A DNA stretch of 46,245 bases from Eubacterium sp. GTDB lineage: Bacteria > Bacillota > Clostridia > Eubacteriales > Eubacteriaceae. This document shows positions 7,845 to 15,847 of this stretch, piece after piece (within the stretch, counting starts at the first letter, position 1; each line of letters starts with the position of its first letter). The notes beneath the pieces are model-generated. The model was given only the letters and a program-made list of their open reading frames with translations, ran no database searches and had not been told where the DNA came from. The stretch covers positions 1 through 46,245 of the forward strand of contig JAUNGS010000013.1 of the NCBI GenBank assembly GCA_030524435.1. Reading direction: 5' to 3'. A program made the position numbers and the translations under genes.

Positions 7845-9029
7845 TTATTTTTCTCCGTAAACCCTATTGGTGATTTTGTCTGCGATTTCTTCAAGGCGTC
7901 CGTGCTGCTTTGCAAATTCCATGATTGAGTAACGGGGACGAACCTTGTAGCCTTCGATTAAGCTTCTGTGGAAGAGGTCTCTCTCGATGCCCACATCCTG
8001 GGGTGTCACCGGGCAGCCGGCCTTTCTTAAAAGCTCTTCGATTTCTGTTCTCGGCGGACACAGCGCACCGGTGCCCTCCGGCAGGATGTCTGCCAGCTCT
8101 TCAAAGAACTCGGCGATGATCGGTGTGGCGATGCCCACCTGGGTGCCGTGATGAATCGGTGTCAGCCCTCTGGCGATATAATCCATTTCCCAGTAGTGGG
8201 ACAGCATGTGTTCTGCACCGGAGGCCGGGCGGGAAATATTGACCAGACCCATGGCCACACCGGTTAAGGTTAAGGCTTCGATTAAGTACAGGGTTGCTTC
8301 CTCGTCGCGGTTCTTTAATTCCGCCGCACGGCTGAAGCATTTGTCCAAGGCTCTCTGGACCAGCTCGACACAGGTGTCGCAGCGGTATTCACCGTTGACC
8401 TTTACGGATAAGTCCCAGTCGGCCAGGGCGGTGATCTTGCCCACAACGTCGCCGAAGCCGGCCTGGATTAAATCCATGGGGGCATCCTTCATGATGTCGG
8501 TATCTCCCACAACGCCGTAGGCCAGGCAGGCCGGGTAGGAGTATTTGTAGCCCGCCGCAATCAGGGGCGCACCGTCGGCAACGTAGCCGTCCATGGAGGG
8601 GGCTGTACAGACGATGATGTAGGGCACCTTGGTGCGGGAGGATACGTATTTTACAGAGTCGTTGATTGAGCCGGAACCGACGGCCACCATCAAGGTCACG
8701 TCCAGATCCTGTTCCTGAAGAATACGTCCGACGACGCTTTCATCGGGAATCATCAGCTTTCCGCCGCGGTCGAACAGTAATTCCTTTACATTAAAACCTG
8801 CATCTACCATGAGCTGCTTCGCCTTTTCACCGGCAGCCTTGTAGGTGTTGTCGTCGTAGACCATCAGCACCTTGCCGCCTTTAAAGGGTTCGGCTACCCG
8901 GGGCAGCTCCGCAATGGCGCCGCTGCCGATGGCGATGTCGTGAATTGAAAAATTGTGGTGTCTGCCACAGGAACAGTCAAACTCCGTCTGGGCCATATCG
9001 TTGATTGCCAGGTTTAAAATCTCATTCAT
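7845..9029 (-). CDS. sn-Glycerol-1-phosphate dehydrogenase-like enzyme (AraM/EgsA family)
   Basis: This 394-residue enzyme belongs to the iron-alcohol-dehydrogenase-like superfamily, close to bacterial AraM and archaeal EgsA. Those enzymes interconvert dihydroxyacetone phosphate and sn-glycerol 1-phosphate with NAD(P)H. The nucleotide-binding VAVGSGSINDSVKY loop and the metal-ligand segments (GDVVGK, GAEHMLSHYWEM, HHGTQVGIAT) are present. The N-terminus has CSCGRHHN, which could bind a metal. Encoded in a glucitol-type PTS operon, it more likely oxidises the imported polyol phosphate than makes lipid precursors. The true substrate (glycerol-, arabitol-, sorbitol- or other polyol phosphate) cannot be read from sequence. 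The upstream ribosome-binding site is weak. Confidence 0.8.
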   Translation of the reverse strand: MNEILNLAINDMAQTEFDCSCGRHHNFSIHDIAIGSGAIAELPRVAEPFKGGKVLMVYDDNTYKAAGEKAKQLMVDAGFNVKELLFDRGGKLMIPDESVVGRILQEQDLDVTLMVAVGSGSINDSVKYVSSRTKVPYIIVCTAPSMDGYVADGAPLIAAGYKYSYPACLAYGVVGDTDIMKDAPMDLIQAGFGDVVGKITALADWDLSVKVNGEYRCDTCVELVQRALDKCFSRAAELKNRDEEATLYLIEALTLTGVAMGLVNISRPASGAEHMLSHYWEMDYIARGLTPIHHGTQVGIATPIIAEFFEELADILPEGTGALCPPRTEIEELLRKAGCPVTPQDVGIERDLFHRSLIEGYKVRPRYSIMEFAKQHGRLEEIADKITNRVYGEK

Positions 9030-9096
9030 TACTCAATCACTCTACTTTCTTTTGAATTTCTCTATATTAAAGCGGTGACAGCCACCGTTTCAATGC

Positions 9097-10050
9097 TTAT
9101 TTTTCCGCTGCGATGAGGGCGTTGGCACAGGCCACATCCGTCACCAGGGTGTTAATGTAGCGGCCGTTGATGGCGCCTCTAATGGCGTCCACCTTTTCGA
9201 TGCCGCAGGCCACACCGATGGCGTGGGGAACCCTGCGCAGCTTTTTAATCTCAATGCCCACCACGTTGTTGTCGATTTTGAAGGGGGTTGTGCTGCCGTT
9301 GATATCGTAAAACTGCATGCAGATATCGCCGGCTACCTTTTTCGCCCGCATCTTGTCCATCTCGACGCGATTGTAGTAGCCCGTGGCCATGATAGCCGAG
9401 GTGCTGTTGGGCACACCGATGCCCACCAGTGCGACGTCCAGCTGATCGCCCATTTTGATGATCTTGCTGATCCCGTCCTCCTTGAGCAGCTCCTCCTTGA
9501 TCTGGCGCCCGGAAACCCTGGCCGGTGCGTGCATCAGCATGAACTCACCGCCAAAGATCTTGGCAAAATCCTCCACCAGATAATTGGAGTGCAGCTCCAT
9601 CCTCAGATGGCCCATGCCGCCGATCAGGGGAACGAAGGTTAAATTTTTCGTGGCACTGTCAGATATATATTTGGAAATGTAGCCCAGGGTGGTACCCATG
9701 GATACGCCGATGATGTTGCCGTCCTTGACAACCCGCTCCAGATACTGGGCTGCGGCCTTGCCGATCTCGTTTTTCTGATCGTCCATATCCTTCTTTTCCT
9801 TGACGACGATCACTTCCCTGAGACCATAAAGGTTTTCAATTTCCCGCTCGAGATCCACGTAATCCGTGCCCTCGAGGTTGTCGATGATAATCTTGACGAT
9901 ACCGCGTTCCTTGCCATTGCTGATGATCCGCGAAACCGTCGGTCTGGATAACCCTAGCTGGGCGGAGATCGCTTTTTGATTGAGATCCTGGTTATAGTAC
10001 ATATCGCAGATCTTAACCATCAAGCGTTCATCGTCGATGACTTTTTTCAT
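9097..10050 (-). CDS. SorC/DeoR-type sugar-binding transcriptional regulator
   Basis: This 317-residue regulator has an N-terminal helix-turn-helix (NQKAISAQLGLSRPTVSRII, about residues 23-42). It is followed by a sugar-phosphate-binding domain of the SorC/CggR family, with segments such as VSMGTTLGYISKYI and VALVGIGVPNS. Such proteins sense phosphorylated sugars. I chose the ATG at 10050 because GGAGG lies six bases upstream; an upstream start at 10077 lacks this support. It heads the polyol PTS operon, with its own promoter at 10119-10146 and an inverted repeat that may be the operator. It therefore probably controls itself and the seven downstream genes. Confidence 0.87.
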   Translation of the reverse strand: MKKVIDDERLMVKICDMYYNQDLNQKAISAQLGLSRPTVSRIISNGKERGIVKIIIDNLEGTDYVDLEREIENLYGLREVIVVKEKKDMDDQKNEIGKAAAQYLERVVKDGNIIGVSMGTTLGYISKYISDSATKNLTFVPLIGGMGHLRMELHSNYLVEDFAKIFGGEFMLMHAPARVSGRQIKEELLKEDGISKIIKMGDQLDVALVGIGVPNSTSAIMATGYYNRVEMDKMRAKKVAGDICMQFYDINGSTTPFKIDNNVVGIEIKKLRRVPHAIGVACGIEKVDAIRGAINGRYINTLVTDVACANALIAAEK

Positions 10051-10072
10051 TGTTAGCCTCCAACCCTGTTTT

Positions 10073-10111
10073 AACAAAGACCCTGTTTCCCCTCGGGATA
10101 AAATCTTTGTT
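10073..10111. promoter_or_regulatory. Candidate SorC operator (spaced inverted repeat)
   Basis: AACAAAGA (10073-10080) and its exact complement TCTTTGTT (10104-10111) lie 31 bases apart (about three helical turns), just downstream of the -10 hexamer. They sit in the leader of the sorC operon, where a repressor would block transcription. The pattern is visible; the function is inferred. Confidence 0.4.
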
Positions 10112-10118
10112 TATTGCC

Positions 10119-10146
10119 ATTATATATCTTAGCGGACAAATGTCAA
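10119..10146 (-). promoter_or_regulatory. Promoter of the polyol PTS operon
   Basis: On the minus strand TTGACA (10141-10146), 16-base spacer, TATAAT (10119-10124). Upstream (about 10155-10210) are several A/T tracts spaced roughly 10 bases apart, resembling an UP element or bent DNA. Confidence 0.75.
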
Positions 10147-10286
10147 CCGATTTCCCTTCCTATTTTTACAAAATTTTGCTATTTTCTATTTTTTTCTATT
10201 TTCCTCCTGTTTTTCAGGGATGTAATTATTTTCATTTTTTATTATGATAATATAAATCTTTTACTGATTGCCTCCCCGCAGTGATT

Positions 10287-10892
10287 TCACACGATCTCCT
10301 CCCCGGAAAAGAGCTCACACCACCTGAGAAAGGTGCTCTGGCTAACCCGCAGCCTCCTGCCGGCCTCCCTCGATGAGATGATCCCCTGCTGCCACTGCGC
10401 ATGGATCAGATCAAAATCCTTGGGACGCTCGATCTTTGGCCTGCCGAAGACCTTGCCCTTTTCCTTGGCCGCATCGATGCCCTCCCGCTGGCGCTGGCGG
10501 ATATTTTCCCGCTCGGTCTCGGCCACATAGGATAAAATCTGGAGCACGATATCCGAGATAAAAATCCCCATTAAATTGCGTCCGCTGCTTCTGGTATCCA
10601 GAAGCGGCTTGTCGATGACCACGATATTCGCCAGCTTTGTCTTGGTAATATAGCGCCACTGATCGATGATTTCGTCATAATTTCTTCCCAGCCGGTCGAT
10701 GCTTTTGACCACCATCACATCATTGCGCTTCAGCCGCCTCAAAAGCGCCTTGTAGGCCTTCCTGTTAAAATCTTTGCCGCTTTGCTTATCCATAAAGATA
10801 TTTCCCTCCTGAATGCCAAAACGCCGCAGGGCAACCATCTGCCTCAGCTCATTCTGATCCTTGGTGGAAACACGCACATACCCATAATCCAT
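10287..10892 (-). CDS. Serine recombinase (resolvase/invertase family)
   Basis: A small 201-residue serine recombinase. The N-terminal catalytic domain has YGYVRVSTKDQNELRQ, with Ser9 as the predicted DNA-attacking residue, followed by KSIDRLGRNYDEI carrying the conserved arginines. A long E helix and a C-terminal helix-turn-helix (about residues 165-195) complete the Tn3-resolvase/Hin layout. GGAGGG lies ahead of the start. No transposase, integrase or inverted-repeat pair is visible nearby, so it stands alone between htrA and the polyol operon. It could be a relic of a mobile element, an invertase acting on distant sites, or a chromosomal resolvase. Composition is like its neighbours. Confidence 0.85.
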   Translation of the reverse strand: MDYGYVRVSTKDQNELRQMVALRRFGIQEGNIFMDKQSGKDFNRKAYKALLRRLKRNDVMVVKSIDRLGRNYDEIIDQWRYITKTKLANIVVIDKPLLDTRSSGRNLMGIFISDIVLQILSYVAETERENIRQRQREGIDAAKEKGKVFGRPKIERPKDFDLIHAQWQQGIISSREAGRRLRVSQSTFLRWCELFSGEEIV

Positions 10893-10950
10893 AGTAATCC
10901 CTCCTGTATTTTATTTGCGCGAGGCCGCGCGCCCCTCTTTTAGGCGAACT

Positions 10951-10992
10951 AAAAAAAGGTGCTTCCCGGGATAGTGTATCCCGGAAAACACC
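10951..10992 (-). terminator. Terminator after htrA
   Basis: A stem-loop at 10958-10992 (outer GGTG/CACC, inner TCCGGGATA-type arms) is followed on the minus strand by seven Ts (10951-10957). Confidence 0.8.
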
Positions 10993-11032
10993 CTGGGGCA
11001 TTCTATTTCCAGACGAAGGATTGAAGCGTGAC

Positions 11033-12139
11033 CTATTGCTTGGCCTGAACCTCTACCTCGGTGCTGACAGCCCGGCCGCCGCGCTCGTAAATGACCTGAA
11101 TTTTGTCTCCAGGCTGGTGACCGTAGAGGATCTCCTTCATCTTGAGCATAGTGTTGACCTCGGTGCCGTCCACAGAGGTGATGATATCGCCCACCTGCAT
11201 GCCTGCGGCTTCGGCGCTGCTGCCCTGCTGAACCGAGGCCACGTAGACACCCTTGTCAAAATCTGCCGTGTCTACAAAGTAGGCCGCCTGCTGCTTGTCG
11301 TAGCCCGTGACGCCGATGACCGTCGGCGTGAAGCTGCCCTTGGCCACAATCTCATTGAGGATGGGCTTGAGGATATTGACGGGAATGGCAAAGCCCATGC
11401 CCTCGCCCTGGGCATTTTTATAGGTATTGATGCCAATGACCTCGCCCTGCCCGTTTAACAGGGGGCCGCCGCTGTTGCCCTGGTTGATGGTCGCATCGGT
11501 CTGGATTAAATCCTCCGCCACCATGCTGTTGTCCACCACCAGGCTTCTGTTCAAGGCTGAGATGATCCCCGCGGTGACGCTGCGCTCAAACTGCAGCCCC
11601 AGGGGATTGCCGATGGCAATGGCCGTCTCGCCCACCTTGAGGTTATCCGAATCTCCCAGGCTGACCACCGGCAGCCCTTCGGCGTCGATTTTGACCACCG
11701 CCAGATCGAGGCTGGAATCGGACCAAATCTTTTTGCCCTCGTAAACGCTGCCGTCATCCAAAGATATCTGCATGGACTGGGGATTGTCGGTGACCACGTG
11801 GTGATTGGTGACAATGTAGCCGTCGGAGGTTACGATGAAGCCGGAGCCCACACCGGTGGTCTCGGCGACCCCCATCATTGTCATCTCCTGGGACACCGTC
11901 TCAATGCCCACCACCGAGGCGGGAACCACCTGGGCCACGGCCTCCACCTGGGAGTCCACATTGACGTCATTGACCACAACCTTCTGCCCCGCCACCGTCT
12001 CGGTGCGGCTTCTGCCGCCGATGACACCGGTGGCAAAAAGAACGCCGAGGATAACCGCCGCCGCGACGATGCCGCCGATCAGAGCACCCAGTAACCCCAT
12101 TTTCAAACTGCTGTGTTTTCTATGCTCTTCTTCATACAT
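11033..12139 (-). CDS. htrA: HtrA/DegP-type serine protease
   Basis: This 368-residue envelope quality-control protease has one N-terminal membrane helix (about residues 14-40), a trypsin-like domain and a C-terminal PDZ domain (about 265-360). The catalytic triad is visible: His114 in TNHHVV, Asp145 in SSLDLAVVK and Ser223 in NQGNSGGPL. The protease domain should face the outside of the membrane and degrade misfolded exported proteins. The start is supported by GAGGTG eight bases upstream. It follows walJ by 38 bases, the same pairing as yycJ-yycK of Bacillus. The shared promoter region upstream of walJ carries a direct repeat typical of OmpR-family regulators, which fits stress control by a two-component system. 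Confidence 0.93.
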   Translation of the reverse strand: MYEEEHRKHSSLKMGLLGALIGGIVAAAVILGVLFATGVIGGRSRTETVAGQKVVVNDVNVDSQVEAVAQVVPASVVGIETVSQEMTMMGVAETTGVGSGFIVTSDGYIVTNHHVVTDNPQSMQISLDDGSVYEGKKIWSDSSLDLAVVKIDAEGLPVVSLGDSDNLKVGETAIAIGNPLGLQFERSVTAGIISALNRSLVVDNSMVAEDLIQTDATINQGNSGGPLLNGQGEVIGINTYKNAQGEGMGFAIPVNILKPILNEIVAKGSFTPTVIGVTGYDKQQAAYFVDTADFDKGVYVASVQQGSSAEAAGMQVGDIITSVDGTEVNTMLKMKEILYGHQPGDKIQVIYERGGRAVSTEVEVQAKQ

Positions 12140-12177
12140 TTCATGTTCACCTCATAAAATTTATTGAACGCGCTCCC

Positions 12178-12966
12178 TCAGAGCTCGTAGATCTCACCGC
12201 AGCGATTTCTGGCCGCCACATCCAAAGAAAGGTCTTCGCCAACCTTCATCCCCTCGCCCTCGAGGATTCTGGCTGTGGTCTGATAGGCCAAAAGGGGGTA
12301 GTTGTTCTCCGCACTGAGATGTCCCAGCACCGCCTTATTAAGCCCCGCCGCCACCAGCTTTTTGACGGTTTCGGCGCAGATCTCGTTGGACAGATGACCT
12401 CTGTCACCCTTGATGCGCTGCTTTAAGGGAAAGGGGTAGCTCCCGGCCTCTAGCATGGAGGGATCGTGGTTGGATTCGATGACCACCAGATCTCTGCCTG
12501 TAAGGGCGCCGACAATGTCCTCGGTGACAATTCCCGTGTCGGTGGCGATGCCGACGCTGGCCCTGCCGTCCTCGATGACGAAGCCCACGGATTCCGCGGC
12601 GTCGTGGGAGGTTCTGAAGGCGTTGATTCTAAAATCACCGATGACAAAGGGGGTTCCCGTTTCAAAAACCCGGACATTTTTTTCGTCGATTTTTCCGAGG
12701 TCGCCCCGCATGCGCTCCCAGGTGGCAAAGTTTGCGTAAACCGGGAGGTCGTAGCGGCGGGACAGCACCCCCACGCCCTGGATGTGATCCTTGTGCTCGT
12801 GGGTTACCAGGATGCCGCCCAGCTGTCCGGCGAGCTCGTCGATCTCGGCCAGGGCCTGCTCCACCCGCTTGCCGCTGAGACCGGCGTCTACCAGAAGCCT
12901 GGTGCCTCCGCTGGCGACAAACATGCTGTTCCCTGAGCTTCCGCTAAACAATGTACAAAATTTCAT
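12178..12966 (-). CDS. walJ: MBL-fold metallo-hydrolase WalJ/YycJ
   Basis: This 262-residue metallo-beta-lactamase-fold protein matches YycJ (WalJ), a cytoplasmic nuclease-like enzyme linked in Firmicutes to cell division and DNA metabolism. The metal-binding motif HEHKDH is at about residues 56-61. The N-terminus FCTLFSGSSGNS is typical of YycJ. GAGGAGA lies upstream of the start. In Bacillus it belongs to the walRKHIJ operon. Here only walJ and htrA are present and no walRK genes are in the window. The exact substrate is not established for the family. Confidence 0.88.
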   Translation of the reverse strand: MKFCTLFSGSSGNSMFVASGGTRLLVDAGLSGKRVEQALAEIDELAGQLGGILVTHEHKDHIQGVGVLSRRYDLPVYANFATWERMRGDLGKIDEKNVRVFETGTPFVIGDFRINAFRTSHDAAESVGFVIEDGRASVGIATDTGIVTEDIVGALTGRDLVVIESNHDPSMLEAGSYPFPLKQRIKGDRGHLSNEICAETVKKLVAAGLNKAVLGHLSAENNYPLLAYQTTARILEGEGMKVGEDLSLDVAARNRCGEIYEL

Positions 12967-13240
12967 TCGATTCTCCTCAATGCTCCGTTAGCCGGCAATT
13001 TCACAGGGAGCGGAAACTTGTACCATTGGTCAGTGCGCCTTGTTTTCCCTGGGGAAATCTACAACCTTATTCCAATCTTCTCGTGAAATTTAACTATATG
13101 CTATCGGATTTTACTTAATCTTTACTTAACGTTCGGGGGCGAATTTCCGCTTAAAAGCGAAGCTTTGGCCCTAAATTATGCCTTTTCAGGCAACTCCCTC
13201 AAGGCTTTGCCCCTTTAGCCGCCAAAGCCCGAAGGAGGAC
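12967..13240. other. Intergenic leader and promoter region of walJ
   Basis: There is no gene in this stretch between walJ and murA. It holds a minus-strand promoter with a direct repeat (described separately) and a leader of about 120 bases before walJ. Between about 13140 and 13235 are some G+C-rich bases with no reading frame or structure I can support. Confidence 0.5.
13093..13129 (-). promoter_or_regulatory. walJ-htrA promoter with 11-bp direct repeat (response-regulator-type site)
   Basis: TTAAGTAAA occurs twice on the minus strand (13110-13118 and 13121-13129) with an 11-base period. It lies where the -35 element of a TATAGT -10 hexamer (13093-13098) would be. Tandem half-sites at 11-base spacing overlapping a poor -35 are typical of activation by OmpR/PhoB-family response regulators. 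Confidence 0.5.
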
Positions 13241-13269
13241 ACAAAAAATCCCGGTGTGCACCGGGATTT
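13241..13269 (-). terminator. Terminator after murA
   Basis: AAATCCCGG (13246-13254) pairs with CCGGGATTT (13261-13269) around a short loop. On the minus strand the stem is followed by TTTTTTGT. Confidence 0.8.
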
Positions 13270-13288
13270 CCGTATTACAGATGACAAA

Positions 13289-14569
13289 TTAATCCAACAC
13301 GACGTCGGGAACCGTCTCGCGGCGGATGGAACCGCCGAGATTTCTGATGTTTTCCTCCAGCTTTTCGTAGCCGCGGTCGATGTAGTGGATATCGGAGATT
13401 CTGGTTTCGCCCTCGGCCACCAAACCGGCGATGACCATGGCGGCGCCGGCCCTGAGGTCCGTGGCGCGAATCTTGGTGCCCGAAAGCTTGGGAACGCCGG
13501 TGATGTTTGCCACCCGGCCGTTGACGGTGATATTCGCCCCCATCTTTCTGAGCTCATCCACGTATTTAAAGCGATTTTCAAAAATGCTCTCGGTGATGAC
13601 GCTCTGGCCCTCGGCCAGGGTCATCAGAATAGCCATGGGCTGCTGAAGGTCCGTGGGGAAGCCAGGATAGGGCAGGGTCTTGACCTTGCAGCCCTTGAGG
13701 GGTGCGTCGGTGCCGATGACGCGAATGCCTTCCTCCTCCTCGATGACCTGAACGCCCATCTCCCGAAGCTTGGCCGTGATGGCCTCCATATGCTTGGGAA
13801 TGGCCTTCTTAATTAAGACGTTGCCCCGGGTGGCCGCAGCGGCCATCATGTAGGTTCCTGTGGTGATCTGGTCGGGAACGACGGAGTACTCGCAGCCGTG
13901 CATTTCTTCAACACCGGTGATTTTGATGGTGTCGGTGCCGGCGCCCTTGATCTTCGCGCCCATAAGGTTCAGGAAATTGGCAACATCGACGATGTGGGGT
14001 TCCTTGGCGGCATTTTCAATGATGGTCTGCCCCTCGGCCCGCACCGCCGCCAGCATGATATTGATGGTGGCGCCAACGCTGACCACATCCAGGTAGATAT
14101 CCGCGCCGACTAAGCGCTCTGCCTCCATTTTAACCTGGCCGTGCTCGATGACAACCTTCGCGCCCAGGGCTTCAAAGCCCTTGATGTGCTGATCGATGGG
14201 ACGATCGCCAATATTGCAGCCCCCGGGCAGGGGAACCACAGCCTTGTGATAGCGGCCCAGGAGAGCTCCCAGCAGATAGTAGGAGGCCCGCATCTTACCG
14301 GTTTCCTCCTCGTATTCAGAGCAGTCGTAGGAGATGGGCATCTCTGTATTGATGATCAGGGTATCTCCCTCCCGGTAAATTTCAGCGCCTAATTTTTCAA
14401 GAATATTGACGATCTTATGAACGTCCCGGATGTCGGGAACGTTATCGATCTTGCTTGAGCAGGAGCAGAGAATTGCTGCAGGGATAATGCCCAGCACCGC
14501 ATTCTTCGCGCCGGAGATTTCCACCTCTCCGCACAGCGGATTGCCCCCCTCAATAATAAAATTATCCAT
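13289..14569 (-). CDS. murA: UDP-N-acetylglucosamine 1-carboxyvinyltransferase
   Basis: This 426-residue enzyme makes the first committed step of peptidoglycan synthesis, adding enolpyruvate from phosphoenolpyruvate to UDP-GlcNAc in the cytoplasm. The conserved Lys22 is in SGAKNAVLG. The catalytic loop cysteine is Cys118 in [16 protein letters not shown], so the protein should be sensitive to fosfomycin like most MurA enzymes. The inverted alpha/beta repeats are intact and the length is normal. GAAAGGAAAG precedes the start and a good promoter lies at 14609-14636. It is transcribed alone and ends at its own hairpin. Many Firmicutes have two MurA paralogues; which one this is cannot be decided. 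Confidence 0.95.
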   Translation of the reverse strand: MDNFIIEGGNPLCGEVEISGAKNAVLGIIPAAILCSCSSKIDNVPDIRDVHKIVNILEKLGAEIYREGDTLIINTEMPISYDCSEYEEETGKMRASYYLLGALLGRYHKAVVPLPGGCNIGDRPIDQHIKGFEALGAKVVIEHGQVKMEAERLVGADIYLDVVSVGATINIMLAAVRAEGQTIIENAAKEPHIVDVANFLNLMGAKIKGAGTDTIKITGVEEMHGCEYSVVPDQITTGTYMMAAAATRGNVLIKKAIPKHMEAITAKLREMGVQVIEEEEGIRVIGTDAPLKGCKVKTLPYPGFPTDLQQPMAILMTLAEGQSVITESIFENRFKYVDELRKMGANITVNGRVANITGVPKLSGTKIRATDLRAGAAMVIAGLVAEGETRISDIHYIDRGYEKLEENIRNLGGSIRRETVPDVVLD

Positions 14570-14608
14570 ATATCAACTTTCCTTTCACACACGCTTTAAC
14601 ATTTGAAT

Positions 14609-14636
14609 ATTATAACATAGATCAAAGGATTGGCAA
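14609..14636 (-). promoter_or_regulatory. Promoter of murA
   Basis: On the minus strand TTGCCA (14631-14636), 16-base spacer, TATAAT (14609-14614) with an extended TGn. Confidence 0.65.
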
Positions 14637-14740
14637 GATGACAACCCTATTTTTAAGGGTTTTGCAAAATATTTTACAACTGGGATACAAATGTCACATC
14701 TTTTATTTTAGTATTTTTCCGACGGAGACGGCAGATTTTA

Positions 14741-14749
14741 TGCTATAAT
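14741..14749 (+). promoter_or_regulatory. Extended -10 promoter of dnaD-dnaC
   Basis: TGCTATAAT (14741-14749) matches an extended -10 element. No good -35 hexamer is seen 17 bases upstream. It lies 75 bases before the dnaD start. Confidence 0.55.
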
Positions 14750-14824
14750 AGCATCCAGGAAAACATTGCGGCGATTTGGCCCGCATCGCCAGGTCACCTC
14801 ACCGAACAAAGGATGTGATGAATC

Positions 14825-15847
14825 GTGAACCAGTTTAAATTTGCAATCGACAACGACAATATGGCCATCACCCCCATCGAAAATATTTTTATCAACCACT
14901 ACATGCCCCAGGCCCACGGCGACTACGTTAAGGTCTACCTTTTTGGCCTGAAGCACTGCTTTAACCAAAGCCTGGATCCCATCGACAACCTCGAGCTGAG
15001 CCGTCTCTTCAACCTCACCGAGGGCGATGTCATCAAGGCCTGGGAATACTGGGAAAAAGAGGGCATCCTTTCCCTGGAGTACGTCGGCGCCAAGGACGTC
15101 GTCGTCACCTACTACAATATCTCCGCCAGGCTCATGAACAGCCAAAAATCCCAGGATGTCCAGGACGAGGCCCCTGAGATAGAGGCTTCCCCGGCAAACC
15201 AGATGGAAGCCCGGATCGCCGACATGTACGAGCGCGTCCAGCAGATGTACGGCAGCCGCACCATCACCCAGAAGGAGATCACCCTATTTCGGGACTGGAT
15301 CAGCGACTATCACTTCACGCCGGAGACCATCGTCCTTTTGGTGGAGTACTCCATGAATCTCATCGCCAAAAAAGAAAGGCCCTTCACCACCGCCCAGATC
15401 ATCAGCTATATCAGCCGGGTGGCCGAGGCCTGGCACAAGGCCGATATCAGGGATTACGCCCAGGCCGACGCCTACATCAAGGAGAGCCGGGATACCCAAA
15501 AGCTCTACTACGACGTCTTCCACTACCTGGGGCTTAAGCGCAACCCCATCGCCTGGGAAAAGGCCCTGATGTCCAAATGGCGGGATGAATACCACTACGA
15601 CATGGATATCATCACCTACGGCATGAGCCGTTCCAGCAAAACGGACCTCCGCTACATCGATGCCATCCTCAAGCGCTGGCACGACCAGGGGCTCACCACC
15701 CTGGAGGCCATTGAGAAAAACCCCGGCGCCCCCCAGCGCCCAGACAAAAATACCGCCGTCCAAAACGATCAGCGCGCCCAGGCCCACGAGGCCCTGGATC
15801 AGGCGGACGCCGAATGGTTAAGGAGTCTTTACAATGAATCAGAATAA
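14825..15847 (+). CDS. dnaD: DnaD domain replication initiation protein
   Basis: This 340-residue protein matches the DnaD/DnaB family that remodels the origin and helps load the replicative helicase in Firmicutes. An N-terminal winged-helix DnaD-like domain (about residues 1-115) is followed by a DnaD C-terminal domain (about 125-215, ending ISYISRVAEAWHKADI) and a second similar segment (about 220-300). The start is a GTG at 14825. An in-frame stop lies just upstream, so no earlier start is possible, and AAAGGA lies about ten bases away. It overlaps dnaC by 14 bases, so translation is coupled. The pair encodes the helicase-loading machinery, with the helicase DnaB itself encoded at 31926-33266. 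Confidence 0.87.
   Translation: MNQFKFAIDNDNMAITPIENIFINHYMPQAHGDYVKVYLFGLKHCFNQSLDPIDNLELSRLFNLTEGDVIKAWEYWEKEGILSLEYVGAKDVVVTYYNISARLMNSQKSQDVQDEAPEIEASPANQMEARIADMYERVQQMYGSRTITQKEITLFRDWISDYHFTPETIVLLVEYSMNLIAKKERPFTTAQIISYISRVAEAWHKADIRDYAQADAYIKESRDTQKLYYDVFHYLGLKRNPIAWEKALMSKWRDEYHYDMDIITYGMSRSSKTDLRYIDAILKRWHDQGLTTLEAIEKNPGAPQRPDKNTAVQNDQRAQAHEALDQADAEWLRSLYNESE

Noticed and set aside
14643-14662. Small ACCCT/AGGGT hairpin with a short T run on the plus strand between murA and dnaD
   Set aside because: The stem is only five or six base pairs and no plus-strand transcript is expected to end there.
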